33,023 bases of DNA from a virus: the IMG/VR virus record IMGVR_UViG_3300045997_000109, positions 1 to 33,023 of that record; one strand, written 5' to 3'. Shown here one piece after another: positions 18,473 to 27,764 of this stretch. The translations under genes and the position numbers were made by a program. Position 1 is the first letter of the stretch, and every line of letters starts with the position of its first letter. The notes beneath the pieces were generated by a model, which saw only the letters and a list, made by a program, of their open reading frames with translations, was not told where the DNA came from and ran no database searches.

Positions 18473-18827
18473 GGCCGGCGATCCGCGCCAGGGTGTCCAT
18501 GGGCTGTTCTGCCCGGGTGGTGAAGTCGGCTAGCTCGAGGCGGGCGAGGGTGATGCTGTTGCCCGGGGTGTAGAAGCGGAACGGGTGCGCTAGGGGGGTG
18601 ACGGCCAGCAGCAGCGGCGAGGCGGGGTGGTGGGCGAACACTAGGTGCGTGAACTCGCCGGCCGGCAGCAGGATGGGGCCGGCCGAGCCGTATAGCGCGT
18701 CGCCGGCTGTGGCCCATCTGATTTGCGCCCGGGTGTAGTCGAGGTCGTCCCACGGCTCGCAGCCGGCCGCGTCGGTCACGCCGACATGCGTCGGCCACAC
18801 GGTGAAGGTCAGTAGCCCGTCAGGCAT
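18459..18827 (-). CDS. Tail-tip protein of unknown function
   Basis: A 122-residue protein with a mainly beta pattern (LLTFTVWPTHVGVT, FTHLVFAHHPASPLLLAV, PFRFYTPGNSITLARLEL). It begins two bases after the preceding stop and overlaps the lysin gene by 14 bases, so its expression is coupled to the lysin. No enzyme motif is visible. A structural tail role is a guess from position. Confidence 0.6.
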   Translation of the reverse strand: MPDGLLTFTVWPTHVGVTDAAGCEPWDDLDYTRAQIRWATAGDALYGSAGPILLPAGEFTHLVFAHHPASPLLLAVTPLAHPFRFYTPGNSITLARLELADFTTRAEQPMDTLARIAGHAVR

Positions 18828-18828
18828 G

Positions 18829-19173
18829 TCAGGTTTGGTTGTACTGCGGGGTACAGACGATTTGCCCGGGGCCGGTCATCACCACGTCCGCGAAGTCGTT
18901 CCAGTCGATGAGGTTCGAGCCGGACGCGGCCGAGCAGAGGATGCCGTGGGTGTAGGTGCCGGCCGCGCAATCGACGGCTACCGCTGAGCCGTTCGCGACG
19001 CCGCCGGTGCCAGGGGTCCAGGTGAACTGTTTACGGACGTAGCTACCGCCGGTCGCTTCGTTGGCGACAGCGGGGCCAGCGCCGGGGCTGGCCGTGGTCA
19101 GGCCGACATAGTTGCCCAGCTGCGTATAGCGGTCGGCGAGTGCCTGCCGGGTCGTTGCGACTGCGATTGCCAT
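18829..19173 (-). CDS. Small minor tail protein (tail fibre protein-like)
   Basis: A 114-residue protein. It starts AIAVATTRQALADRYTQLGNYVGL and continues TTASPGAGPAVANEATGGSY, RKQFTWTPG and VDCAAGTYTHGILCSA. This succession (a length of helix, a GDPG-like loop, NEATGG.Y.R, then a beta domain) is one I know from small tail fibre-associated proteins of actinobacteriophages. It stands one gene before the lysin region. Host contact or fibre attachment is inferred. Confidence 0.7.
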   Translation of the reverse strand: MAIAVATTRQALADRYTQLGNYVGLTTASPGAGPAVANEATGGSYVRKQFTWTPGTGGVANGSAVAVDCAAGTYTHGILCSAASGSNLIDWNDFADVVMTGPGQIVCTPQYNQT

Positions 19174-19197
19174 TGCTCCATGCTCCCTCGGTTGCCG

Positions 19198-20031
<834 letters not shown>

Positions 20032-21042
20032 CTATTGAACCGCCCGAATCCATATTTGACCGAGCGCGCCGGGGCCGCCCGCGCCGTTGCCGACGCCGCC
20101 GCCGATGCCAGCGCCGCCGGGGGCGTTCGAGGATTGGCCGAGCAGGCCTTGCGCGGTGTCGCCGCCGGTGTAGGTGATGCCGCCGAGCGACACGCTGCCC
20201 GCGCCTTGCCCGTTGACGCTGCCGCTGTTCGCGCCGCCGAGGCCGCCCGCGCCGGTCACGGTAGCGATGCCGGTGCCGGACACGCTCGACGCGCCGCCGT
20301 TGCCGGCGGGGTTGGGCTGCGACGCGTTACTCGCCGCCGGCCCGCGCGCCCCGACGCTGCACGATAGCGAGGTGGTGCTCCATGGGATATTCACGCCTCG
20401 GGTGTAAATCGCGGTTCCAAACTTGCCGGCGGTGCCGCCCTGCCCGGTTTGGAGGAGCTTGCCCTGACAGCCGCCGCCGCCGCCGCCGAGGACTACCACC
20501 TCGAGCCGGTTCGCCCACCAGGGGATCTGATACGAGCCGTTGATGGTGATAACCGCCGTCACGGGGTCGAAGGTGGGGATGGTGGGGGTGATCGTCAGGC
20601 CGCCGTCGCCGGACAGGGCCAGCGCCGCCGTTGTCTGCGCTTGCGTCGCGATGGACAGCGCGCCGACGCCGGCGAACGGGACCGGGATGGTGGGCTTCGC
20701 GGTCGTCGTCATGGTCAGGCCGCCGACGCCGGCGAGGTCGAGGGGCCGGCTGAACCCTAGCGCCGTCCAGATGGTGAGGCCGTCGAGCGGGGGCCGGTTC
20801 CCGCCGTCGGTGACCACCTCGAGGCCGCCGTCGCCGGCGAACAGCGCCGCCCGGGTGTACAGCTGCGCGAGGCCTACGGTCAGCTGCCCGTCGCCGGCCA
20901 GGGCCAGGGCGGCGCGGTACTTCAGGATGCGCGGCCACCAGCCCTCTACCGTGCTGCGCCGTGCGTCGAGGGGGGCGCGGCCCCAGCCGGCGACGGGTTG
21001 AGGCTGGCCGAGGGTTTCGGGGTGGTCAGGCGTCCACGTCAT
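20032..21042 (-). CDS. Glycine-rich tail protein with 20-residue repeats
   Basis: A 336-residue protein with two parts. Residues 40-155 hold five copies of a motif close to LALAGDGGLTI (at about 46, 66, 101, 121 and 141), spaced 20 residues apart except for one gap of 35. From residue 170 a beta segment (NRLEVVVLGGGGGG) opens a glycine-rich domain with polyglycine-II-like features (GAGGLGGANSGSV, GGAGIGGGVGNGAGG) and a hydrophobic end, GQIWIRAVQ. Glycine-rich fibre tips of this kind are known in phages and marine-phage tail fibres. It is a paralogue of the next gene; adhesion is inferred. Confidence 0.7.
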   Translation of the reverse strand: MTWTPDHPETLGQPQPVAGWGRAPLDARRSTVEGWWPRILKYRAALALAGDGQLTVGLAQLYTRAALFAGDGGLEVVTDGGNRPPLDGLTIWTALGFSRPLDLAGVGGLTMTTTAKPTIPVPFAGVGALSIATQAQTTAALALSGDGGLTITPTIPTFDPVTAVITINGSYQIPWWANRLEVVVLGGGGGGCQGKLLQTGQGGTAGKFGTAIYTRGVNIPWSTTSLSCSVGARGPAASNASQPNPAGNGGASSVSGTGIATVTGAGGLGGANSGSVNGQGAGSVSLGGITYTGGDTAQGLLGQSSNAPGGAGIGGGVGNGAGGPGALGQIWIRAVQ

Positions 21043-21298
21043 AGATCGCCGGCCACGGCAATGTCGGCTGTAGGTCGCTGTAGGTGTCGCCGTCCGGTTC
21101 GCTGACCCGCCATTGCGCGACGCCGTGGGCGGTGACGCGGTGCGCTACCTTGCCGCTGTCGGGGTCGCGGCGCACAGTGCCCACCGGGTCGCCGTCGGCG
21201 AGGGCCTTCTGCGCGGCGAGTACCGCGTCGATCTGCGCCTCGGTGATGTCGTCGCCGAGCAACGCTTTCATGGCCTGTATCTCGCTGTCTTTGCTCAT
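21026..21298 (-). CDS. Small tail-module protein of unknown function
   Basis: A 90-residue protein placed between the receptor-binding candidate and the glycine-rich proteins. Residues 1-40 are a helical segment, DSEIQAMKALLGDDITEAQIDAVLAAQKA read in two pieces around GDD. The rest looks beta-rich with VTAHGVAQWRV and a YSDLQPTLPWPAIYD end. Its gene overlaps the next by 17 bases. It could be a chaperone or capping piece for neighbouring fibres, but I cannot assign a family. Confidence 0.65.
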   Translation of the reverse strand: MSKDSEIQAMKALLGDDITEAQIDAVLAAQKALADGDPVGTVRRDPDSGKVAHRVTAHGVAQWRVSEPDGDTYSDLQPTLPWPAIYDVDA

Positions 21299-21314
21299 CG
21301 TTTCGCCCTTTAGC

Positions 21315-23171
21315 CTAGGTGTTGACGCTCGAGAAGCCGGCGAGGCTGCCGGGGGTCCGCGCGCTGTTGCCGCGTTTCATTTCCAGAATCATGCCAATGT
21401 TGCGGTAGTTCGCCGGCGTAGCTTGCGCTGACGGCAGCAGCGACACGGCTGACGGCTCGGTGTAGTCGATGATCTTGTTGTTGCCCGAATAGCCCTGATA
21501 GCGGCGCGCGTTGCCGCCGACGCCGAAATTGAGGGTTATCGACGTGTTCCAGTCCAGCCCGATGCCCTGCTGAAACACGTGCTCGACGCCGTTGACCCAG
21601 CAGCCGATATCGCACTTGTAGGTCAGGAATCCGGTGCAGTATCCGCGTATGAACACGAAATTGAGCCAGTCCGCGCTCATGCGGGCCACGCCCCACACGC
21701 GGGGGGTGCCGCCGCCGCTCGAGGATTGCGGTAGGTCCTTCAGTGTGGCTTTGAGGGTGCAGTTATCGCCGGTCGGCTTGTCGGCGAGGTAGCGGCCTCG
21801 AGCCATCCGGTCGGCGTCGTTGTTCAGCGAGATGAAGGTGACCGCGCCGGCGCTCACGCCGACGGTTGAGCTACCCGCGCCGGTGTAGGACACGTCGAAC
21901 TCATTCGATGGCAGCGGCCCGTTGGGGTAGTTCGCAAAGTTGATGCTGATATTTGCGCCCGTGGTCGGGGTCTGCAGGCCACGGATCGCCTCGGTGTTCG
22001 CGAGGATGTTTTCGCGCAAATACTTCTGCGCCGCCGACACGTTGGCTTTGGTCGGGTCGAGCACGTCGCCCTCGTCGGTCAGGTTGTAAAAGTCCGTAAT
22101 GACGTTGGTGAAGTGCTTCAGAAACATGCCGTTGACGTGGTTCTCGGTTGACCAGACGCGGGTGCCGTCGATCAGCGGGATATTGCCGAGGTTGAATAGC
22201 CGGCTCGCGTCGAACAGGCCGGCGAGGTCGAGGTTTTGGATGCGGTCCTGCAGGCCGGTGATCCAGTCGATTTTGAACGCCGGCGCTTTCGTCACGGAGC
22301 AGTCATCGACCCACGCCGTGCCGGCGGTCGCGAACCGCCGAGGCTTCAGGCCTATCGCCACGTACGCGGTTTCGGCCGGCGCGGTGTAAGAGCCGGTGAC
22401 CGCCGTCCACACGGTGCCCGTGGTGATGCCGCCGAGCAGGACCTCGGTTATTACGGTGTCGTCGGAACGGAACGCCGCCGCGTAGGCCTCGAGCGAGTTG
22501 CCGCCGGCCACGGTCACGCCCTGGCCGCGCATATGGGCAGTGACGGTGATCGCGTCGCCCGGGCCGGCTAGCACTTGGTTAGACCACAGCGGGGTCAGGT
22601 CGGTGCCGTTGAACGTGACGCGGGCGCTGCCCGGGGTGCTGCGGCCCTCGGCCGGGTCATAGGTGAACGCGCTACCGGGCTGCAGCGATATCGCGTCAGT
22701 AAAGCCGCCGTTCCACAGCAGGTTAGGGCTGACGTTGGTGATAGACGAGAGCGGCACTTGACCGAGCCACTCGGGCCGGATCGCGTTGATAACCGCGCTC
22801 ACCGCCGTCATCAGCGGCTCGATGACGGTGCCGTAGAACTGTTGCCGCGCCGCGTTAACGTCGAAGGTCGGCGAATCGAAGTCCAGATCGGCCCACGCCT
22901 GCAGGTTCGCGATCAGCTGGCCGAGGCCGCCGGACAGGCCCAGACCAGCCGATAGCCCGTCGATGAGGGTCTGCCACGTCGAGAGGTCGATGCCCGTCAA
23001 TTTGTACAGGGCGTCGGCTAGCTGTTTGTTGATGTTCGCGACTAGCTGCTCGATAATCGCTTTCCACATCTCGGCCTGTTGCTGCATCTGCAGGCTGATA
23101 TGGAACTCGCTGCCCGTCCTGTTCGGGTCGTGGGTCAGCTGCAGTTGCCGGCGGTCGAACGCCCGGGGCAT
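21315..23171 (-). CDS. Large minor tail protein, receptor-binding candidate
   Basis: A 618-residue protein. Residues 1-150 are helical (ADALYKLTGIDLSTWQTL). Residues about 150-300 resemble a carbohydrate-binding jelly roll of CBM4_9 type: LWNGGFTDAISL at its start, then TVTAHMRGQGV and VAIGLKPRRF, closing with WVDDCSV. A helical bridge to about 415 (LRENILANTEAIRGLQ) leads to a second beta-rich domain (SINFANYPNGPLPS, RGYCTGFLTYKCDIGCWV) that looks like a concanavalin-type sandwich. This architecture is typical of mycobacteriophage tail-tip proteins that bind surface sugars; receptor binding is inferred. Confidence 0.75.
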   Translation of the reverse strand: MPRAFDRRQLQLTHDPNRTGSEFHISLQMQQQAEMWKAIIEQLVANINKQLADALYKLTGIDLSTWQTLIDGLSAGLGLSGGLGQLIANLQAWADLDFDSPTFDVNAARQQFYGTVIEPLMTAVSAVINAIRPEWLGQVPLSSITNVSPNLLWNGGFTDAISLQPGSAFTYDPAEGRSTPGSARVTFNGTDLTPLWSNQVLAGPGDAITVTAHMRGQGVTVAGGNSLEAYAAAFRSDDTVITEVLLGGITTGTVWTAVTGSYTAPAETAYVAIGLKPRRFATAGTAWVDDCSVTKAPAFKIDWITGLQDRIQNLDLAGLFDASRLFNLGNIPLIDGTRVWSTENHVNGMFLKHFTNVITDFYNLTDEGDVLDPTKANVSAAQKYLRENILANTEAIRGLQTPTTGANISINFANYPNGPLPSNEFDVSYTGAGSSTVGVSAGAVTFISLNNDADRMARGRYLADKPTGDNCTLKATLKDLPQSSSGGGTPRVWGVARMSADWLNFVFIRGYCTGFLTYKCDIGCWVNGVEHVFQQGIGLDWNTSITLNFGVGGNARRYQGYSGNNKIIDYTEPSAVSLLPSAQATPANYRNIGMILEMKRGNSARTPGSLAGFSSVNT

Positions 23172-23173
23172 GG

Positions 23174-24247
23174 CTAGTCCACCGGCAGAAGCATGACGGC
23201 TAGCTGCGCCTGCTGTTTGTTGAACGCGTACGCGCCGGACACGCCATCGTTAAACAGGTTCACATACAGCGTTGATTGCGGACCGGACGCGCCGGCCGGG
23301 ACACGCGCCCAACCGTTCTCGGGGGTGATCGAATCGTTAGGGCTTTGGTTGGTCGAGGTGTGCGGGACAATCGTCGTCCAGGTGCTCGAGTTGCCGAAAC
23401 CACGGCCGACGAGCACGCCGGCCGACGCGTCGCCGAGCCGGACCTCGCAGCCCAGAATCAGCGGATCGGTGTCGGCCTCGAGGCCCACCGCGCGGATATG
23501 GCCCATCACCCACGGCACCCACGCCCACTCTTGCGGCGGGACGGTGAAACTGGCGATCTGCTGGCGGGTCGTGATGCCGCTAAAGCTGGTGAAGTTCGCC
23601 TCGGGGATGGTGTACATGAGGGGCCGAATCGAGCCGGCCTGCCGAGGTTCGTAGTCGCGGCCGTTCCACGTAATCACGTCGCCGGTCGTCGGCGCGCCGG
23701 ACGCTACTTCGCTGTAGTCGGTGGCGTCGCGGATCGTGGCGTTGTCGCCTTGCGGGCCTCGAGGGGCCTTCAGCTTCAGCAGCCAGCCCGGGGCCGCAGC
23801 GGTGCCCGACAGTTCGATAGAGCTAACGGTGTGCGGGTCGTCGGGGTCGAGCAGCTGCACCGACGGGTTGATACGCGGAACAGGCCCGGGGGGGCCTTGG
23901 CTGCCCATCTCCTTAGCGACGTACATGGTGCCGTCCCACATGTACACCAGCGAACCTATCCACCAGGCCTTACCGATATCAATGGCGGTATTGGTGAGGT
24001 TGAGCGGCAGGTCGGCGGGGTCGTCAATGCTCGAGCCGTACTGCATTTTCACTATCGGGGCGTTCTGCCCGGGGGTGCCTTGTGGGCCTACGATGGCGTC
24101 GAGGACTAGCGCGCCGTCATTGCCGAGGACCTCGAAGGTGGCCGTCGTCATGGCCGGCGTGTCGAGGTCCCGCACCACGCCCCAGCAGTGCACGTTCGCC
24201 AGAATCGAACCGAGGTACTGTTCGTCGCCGACCTTCGCTGTCGTCAT
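23174..24247 (-). CDS. Minor tail protein with short collagen-like stretches
   Basis: A 357-residue protein from ATG 24247, preceded by GAAGTAGG; an upstream in-frame GTG at 24262 overlaps the previous gene and is less likely. Gly-X-Y stretches occur three times (GPQGTPGQN, GSQGPPGPV, APRGPQGDN), between beta-rich segments, a pattern common in phage tail fibres, where they form short triple helices. The C-terminal 150 residues (WAWVPWVMGHIRAVGLEAD, TTIVPHTSTNQSPND, LYVNLFND) look like a fibre head domain. A role in host-cell contact is inferred. Confidence 0.75.
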   Translation of the reverse strand: MTTAKVGDEQYLGSILANVHCWGVVRDLDTPAMTTATFEVLGNDGALVLDAIVGPQGTPGQNAPIVKMQYGSSIDDPADLPLNLTNTAIDIGKAWWIGSLVYMWDGTMYVAKEMGSQGPPGPVPRINPSVQLLDPDDPHTVSSIELSGTAAAPGWLLKLKAPRGPQGDNATIRDATDYSEVASGAPTTGDVITWNGRDYEPRQAGSIRPLMYTIPEANFTSFSGITTRQQIASFTVPPQEWAWVPWVMGHIRAVGLEADTDPLILGCEVRLGDASAGVLVGRGFGNSSTWTTIVPHTSTNQSPNDSITPENGWARVPAGASGPQSTLYVNLFNDGVSGAYAFNKQQAQLAVMLLPVD

Positions 24248-24252
24248 GGGGC

Positions 24253-24756
24253 CTACTTCCACTCGATATCGTCTAGCGCGGTGTCCGGTTCGTCAGTAAT
24301 GGTAATCCGGTTCGGCTGTACCCAGCCGGTAGGTTGCGGCGGTTCCTCGGTCTTGACGCCGAGCCGGCGGGCCGCTTCGGCCCGTAGGTTCTCCGGTAGC
24401 GCCGCCAGATCCGCGACGGTCATGCTGGCGAGGTCGGCGAGGGGGTCGTCGGGGGCGTCGATGGACACCCACTCTTGCGCGTCCTCATACGTGCCGGGGC
24501 CGGCGCACGGCCGAGGCTTGATGAGGGCACGGTCGGGATACCATTCCCAGCCGGCGCGCACTAGGTGCCAGCCGATGGTCAGCGCCAGATCTGTGCGTAG
24601 CTCGATCACGCTGCCGTCGCGGGCCGCCGGGTAACGCAGATCCTCGAGGATCAGCGCCAGCGTCGCGGCGCGGCGGGCTTTGTCATTGCCGGCCTCGGCG
24701 GCCGCCAACACGCCGGCGTGGTAATAGTCGCGGTGCGCCGTCACGCTGCACCGCAC
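24253..24756 (-). CDS. Minor tail-associated protein of unknown function
   Basis: A product of up to 167 residues from GTG at 24756; a second GTG at 24744 would give MTAHRDYYHAGVL and is equally plausible because neither has a clear ribosome site. It lies nine bases after the Gp37-like gene and is surely cotranscribed. The N-terminal half is helical (KARRAATLALILEDLRYP) with a GWHLVRAGWEWYPDRA segment. The C-terminal half carries DLASMTVADLAALPENLRAEAARRLGV. I recognise no fold; a small tail-tip part or assembly factor is inferred from context. Confidence 0.65.
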   Translation of the reverse strand: MRCSVTAHRDYYHAGVLAAAEAGNDKARRAATLALILEDLRYPAARDGSVIELRTDLALTIGWHLVRAGWEWYPDRALIKPRPCAGPGTYEDAQEWVSIDAPDDPLADLASMTVADLAALPENLRAEAARRLGVKTEEPPQPTGWVQPNRITITDEPDTALDDIEWK

Positions 24757-24765
24757 GGTGTGTAA

Positions 24766-26634
24766 CTAAAAGACATCACCTTGTCCTAACGCCGAGGTAA
24801 TGCTGTTCCACACCACAGCCAGCGTCCGCATGGCCCGCGATACCGGGTCCTCGTCTTCGCGGTCGTCGCCGATGCGTAGCTGCACCTCGAGGGGGTTGTC
24901 GCGGTCATAGCGGCGCGTGATGCCGGTGCACTGGTCGGTATAGATGGTTTGGCCCATCTGGAAGCCGCAGCGGTCGCCGAGGGTGAAATCCACGTCAGCC
25001 AGCCACGGCCGGCCGTTACGCACGGTCGTATCGAAGCTGGTGTAGGCCCGGGTCTTATACGCGCCCGAACGTAGGTCTAGCTGCGCCGACACGGTGTACG
25101 CGGTGCCGGTGCCCGGTTCGTAGTGCTCGAGGAATCCGTAATCGCCCGACTCGAACGCCCGCTTAAACGGGGTGTATCGCTGCCACGCCGCGAACACGTC
25201 CGCTAGCTGATCCTGGTAGACCTCCTCGAGGCCGGGGGTGCCGGGGGCCTGCAGGCCGGTGACCTCGGGGCCGACGAGGGCCTGTATCACGGCTGACAGT
25301 TGGCTTAACCCGTACTTGATGCCGAAACTTATGGTTTGGTTCAGCCACGCAGGACTCTTTGAGCCGACCATGATCGTCTTGGCGGTCGATGCGTGGGCGG
25401 TGCGTTTCGACTCGATGATGCCGGAGTATTCGCCGTCGCGGAACAATACGTGCGGCTTCTTAGGGGCCACGGAGAACCATTTACGGATTACCGGGTCGGT
25501 GCTGCCGTCGTGGTCCTTGTCGAACGGCAGGAGAACCTCGGTCAGCAGGTCATCCCCAGTAGCCGCAATGAGGTTGAGCCAGCCGTCGGCCATGGTCCCG
25601 GTTGGGCCGCCGACGCCTGATTTATCCTCGACGGCCATGATGATCGCCGGCCGGGTGGGCCGCGCGAGGTCGGCGAGGGTGCCCGTCCCGGGCTGCTTAC
25701 CCGGCAGCAAGTCGTCTATAGCGTCCTGCACCAGCTGCAGCCCGGGCAGCCGTAGTTCTAGCTCGGGGTGGGGGCTGGTGTCGTCCTCGGGTAGCCACGT
25801 ATAGGCGCGAATGAAGCAGCCAGCATCCGCGAGTAGCGGGTCGGCGACGCTGTGAAAGTCGGTCCAGCGGCTCGAGAAGATCGAAAACCGCGACTGGTCG
25901 AAGATCGGGTTACAGAACTGCACCTGTATCGGCCAGCTACGCGGGTCGAGGCCCTGAAATATGCCGGTGCCGATCCAACCGCCCGGGTTGAACATGTTTG
26001 TCGGGATGGACAGGGCCGGGTGAAACTGGCGGGCCAGGTTAATGAACATCGAGATAGACAGGCCGCTACGCAGGTTCATAGGCAGGGTCCAGACGCGGGG
26101 CCACTGCACCTCGGGGGGGCTGAGGGGGTTACTGCCGGCGAGAATGTGTTTGCAGTGCTCGCGGTTGCTAATCATCTGCAACTCGACGGTGTGCAGGCCC
26201 TCGGCTGAGCGTTTCGCCTCGGTCGCCACCACTTTGCCGCCCCACCGGGTGCGCCAGTCCGGTTTAGTGGGGATGGGGTCAAGGGTGAAATGCAGGTCTT
26301 CGTAGGCGCGGCGGTCATGCAGGATGAAGTCCGATAGCCAGTTGTCCCGCCGGATCACCGCCGACGCAGCGCCGGCGTCGCTCATTAGCTCGGTGACCTC
26401 GACGCTGCGTTCCTGGGCTATCTGCCCGACGGGCCGCATATCGCGGTCCCAGAGCCGCAGCAGGGGCCGTTGTCGCACGCTGTCGATGAGGCTGCGCCGG
26501 CGCGACTCGGTGTACAGGAACGCCTCGAACGGGTTGGTGCGCGGGTCGGGGGGGCCGTCGGCGGCGATGGTCCGCTGCCCGATGCGGGGCGCGGCCGGCG
26601 GGCCGGCGATCCGGCCGAGGTCGATGACGGTCAT
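24766..26634 (-). CDS. Minor tail protein, Gp37-like
   Basis: A 622-residue protein. Residues 45-330 fit the siphovirus ReqiPepy6 Gp37-like family: PLLRLWDRDMRPVGQIAQE, a VIRRDNWLSDFIL segment, then SSRWTDFHSVADPLLADAG. The central part (LIAATGDDLLTEVLLP) and C-terminal part (AYTSFDTTVRNGRPWLADV) look like the beta-rich tail-hub proteins that sit second after the tape measure and close the tail tip. It is coupled to the previous gene by ATGA. No catalytic motif seen. Confidence 0.75.
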   Translation of the reverse strand: MTVIDLGRIAGPPAAPRIGQRTIAADGPPDPRTNPFEAFLYTESRRRSLIDSVRQRPLLRLWDRDMRPVGQIAQERSVEVTELMSDAGAASAVIRRDNWLSDFILHDRRAYEDLHFTLDPIPTKPDWRTRWGGKVVATEAKRSAEGLHTVELQMISNREHCKHILAGSNPLSPPEVQWPRVWTLPMNLRSGLSISMFINLARQFHPALSIPTNMFNPGGWIGTGIFQGLDPRSWPIQVQFCNPIFDQSRFSIFSSRWTDFHSVADPLLADAGCFIRAYTWLPEDDTSPHPELELRLPGLQLVQDAIDDLLPGKQPGTGTLADLARPTRPAIIMAVEDKSGVGGPTGTMADGWLNLIAATGDDLLTEVLLPFDKDHDGSTDPVIRKWFSVAPKKPHVLFRDGEYSGIIESKRTAHASTAKTIMVGSKSPAWLNQTISFGIKYGLSQLSAVIQALVGPEVTGLQAPGTPGLEEVYQDQLADVFAAWQRYTPFKRAFESGDYGFLEHYEPGTGTAYTVSAQLDLRSGAYKTRAYTSFDTTVRNGRPWLADVDFTLGDRCGFQMGQTIYTDQCTGITRRYDRDNPLEVQLRIGDDREDEDPVSRAMRTLAVVWNSITSALGQGDVF

Positions 26635-27764
26635 CCGTAGGCCCTCGCGTACCGCTGCGGCATAAACGCGGTGATCTGCCCGTCATCCTGCGAGTGCTGC
26701 ACTTTGATGTGACAGACCGAGCGGCCCGGCCAGGGGGTGGTAAAACGGCCTTCCATGCGCCGCCACACGGGCAAGGTGCTCACCAGAATGTCATGCAGCA
26801 GGAAGTCCAGCAGGTCGCTATTGCGGGCGATGCGGTAGAACAGCGGGTCTACCGGGTCGGTGGATCCGGTGAGGGTGCGGGCGTCGGGGTCGGTGTCCAC
26901 CATCATGTAGCCGTCTTTGTCGGTCAGCAGCGGCAGTTCCACCATGTCGCCGCCGGGGCCGTCCTCGATCCACGCGCGGCCGGGGCCGGTGACGAGGAAC
27001 TTAGGCCACGCCGGCTCGGGGGCGCGGTTCGGGACCACGATATTGCCCTCGCCTATGTGCATCCCGGGTATCAGGTTCGTGATGTCGGGGCCGAGCTTGC
27101 CGGCGATTATCGCCTCGATTAGCTCGAGTAGTTCATCCCACGGGGTCGAGGGTGCGGTGCCCTCGTCGTCGGTGTTGCGCCACGTGCCCACCTCGAGGCG
27201 TTTGCACCAGTACGGGTCGGCCGCCACTATCGTCATGTCCCACGCCATGAAATTGTTGCCGAACGCTACCGGGTCGAGGACAAACGGGGTTTTCGGTTCC
27301 TCGGCGAGGCGCACTTTGGTGAACCGCCAGCCGTGGGTGCGGGTGAATACGCCGCAGTAGCCGTCCTCGCGGGATGACCAGCTGGACCACCAGCGTTCCT
27401 CGAGCATCCGATACCGCCAGCTGGTGTCGGGGGCCACGGAGTTACTGACGAGTATTTGCCAGTCGATTTCGCGTTTCAGGTAGTTGGTGCGCTCATGGGT
27501 GGCACCGATCTGGTACGGGCCTTCGCTCATCAGTTGTTGGAACGGCACGTGCATGAGGCCGCCGATATTGGGGCCTAGCTCGAGGCCCTGTTCGCCGGCG
27601 TGGTTCCCCCATAGGTCCCAGATAGGCCGGTTCCCGTCGGCGTCGGGCACGCCGATATAGATAATTTTCGTCTCGAGGGCCTGCAGCTGTTTCGGGATCC
27701 GGCCGAATATCTCGTCGGGGGGGCCGCTGTACGGGTTCAGGGGGGCGACGGGCGGCCGGATCAC
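26631..27764 (-). CDS. Minor tail protein (distal tail protein-like)
   Basis: A 377-residue protein starting at a GTG whose first bases overlap the tape measure stop (GTGA). The first gene after a tape measure normally encodes the distal tail (Dit-like) ring protein. Segments such as YLKREIDWQILV, DTSWRYRMLEERWW and MAWDMTIVAADPYW match the pattern I know from the first minor tail proteins of mycobacteriophages, which form the platform for later tail-tip proteins. The following gene starts inside its stop codon (ATGA). Confidence 0.75.
   Translation of the reverse strand: MIRPPVAPLNPYSGPPDEIFGRIPKQLQALETKIIYIGVPDADGNRPIWDLWGNHAGEQGLELGPNIGGLMHVPFQQLMSEGPYQIGATHERTNYLKREIDWQILVSNSVAPDTSWRYRMLEERWWSSWSSREDGYCGVFTRTHGWRFTKVRLAEEPKTPFVLDPVAFGNNFMAWDMTIVAADPYWCKRLEVGTWRNTDDEGTAPSTPWDELLELIEAIIAGKLGPDITNLIPGMHIGEGNIVVPNRAPEPAWPKFLVTGPGRAWIEDGPGGDMVELPLLTDKDGYMMVDTDPDARTLTGSTDPVDPLFYRIARNSDLLDFLLHDILVSTLPVWRRMEGRFTTPWPGRSVCHIKVQHSQDDGQITAFMPQRYARAYG

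Noticed and set aside
24741-24768. Another GCACCG-type promoter near TGCACCGCACGGTGTG
   Set aside because: The order is reversed relative to the genes, no -10 or -35 pair fits on the minus strand, and it lies inside the tail operon.
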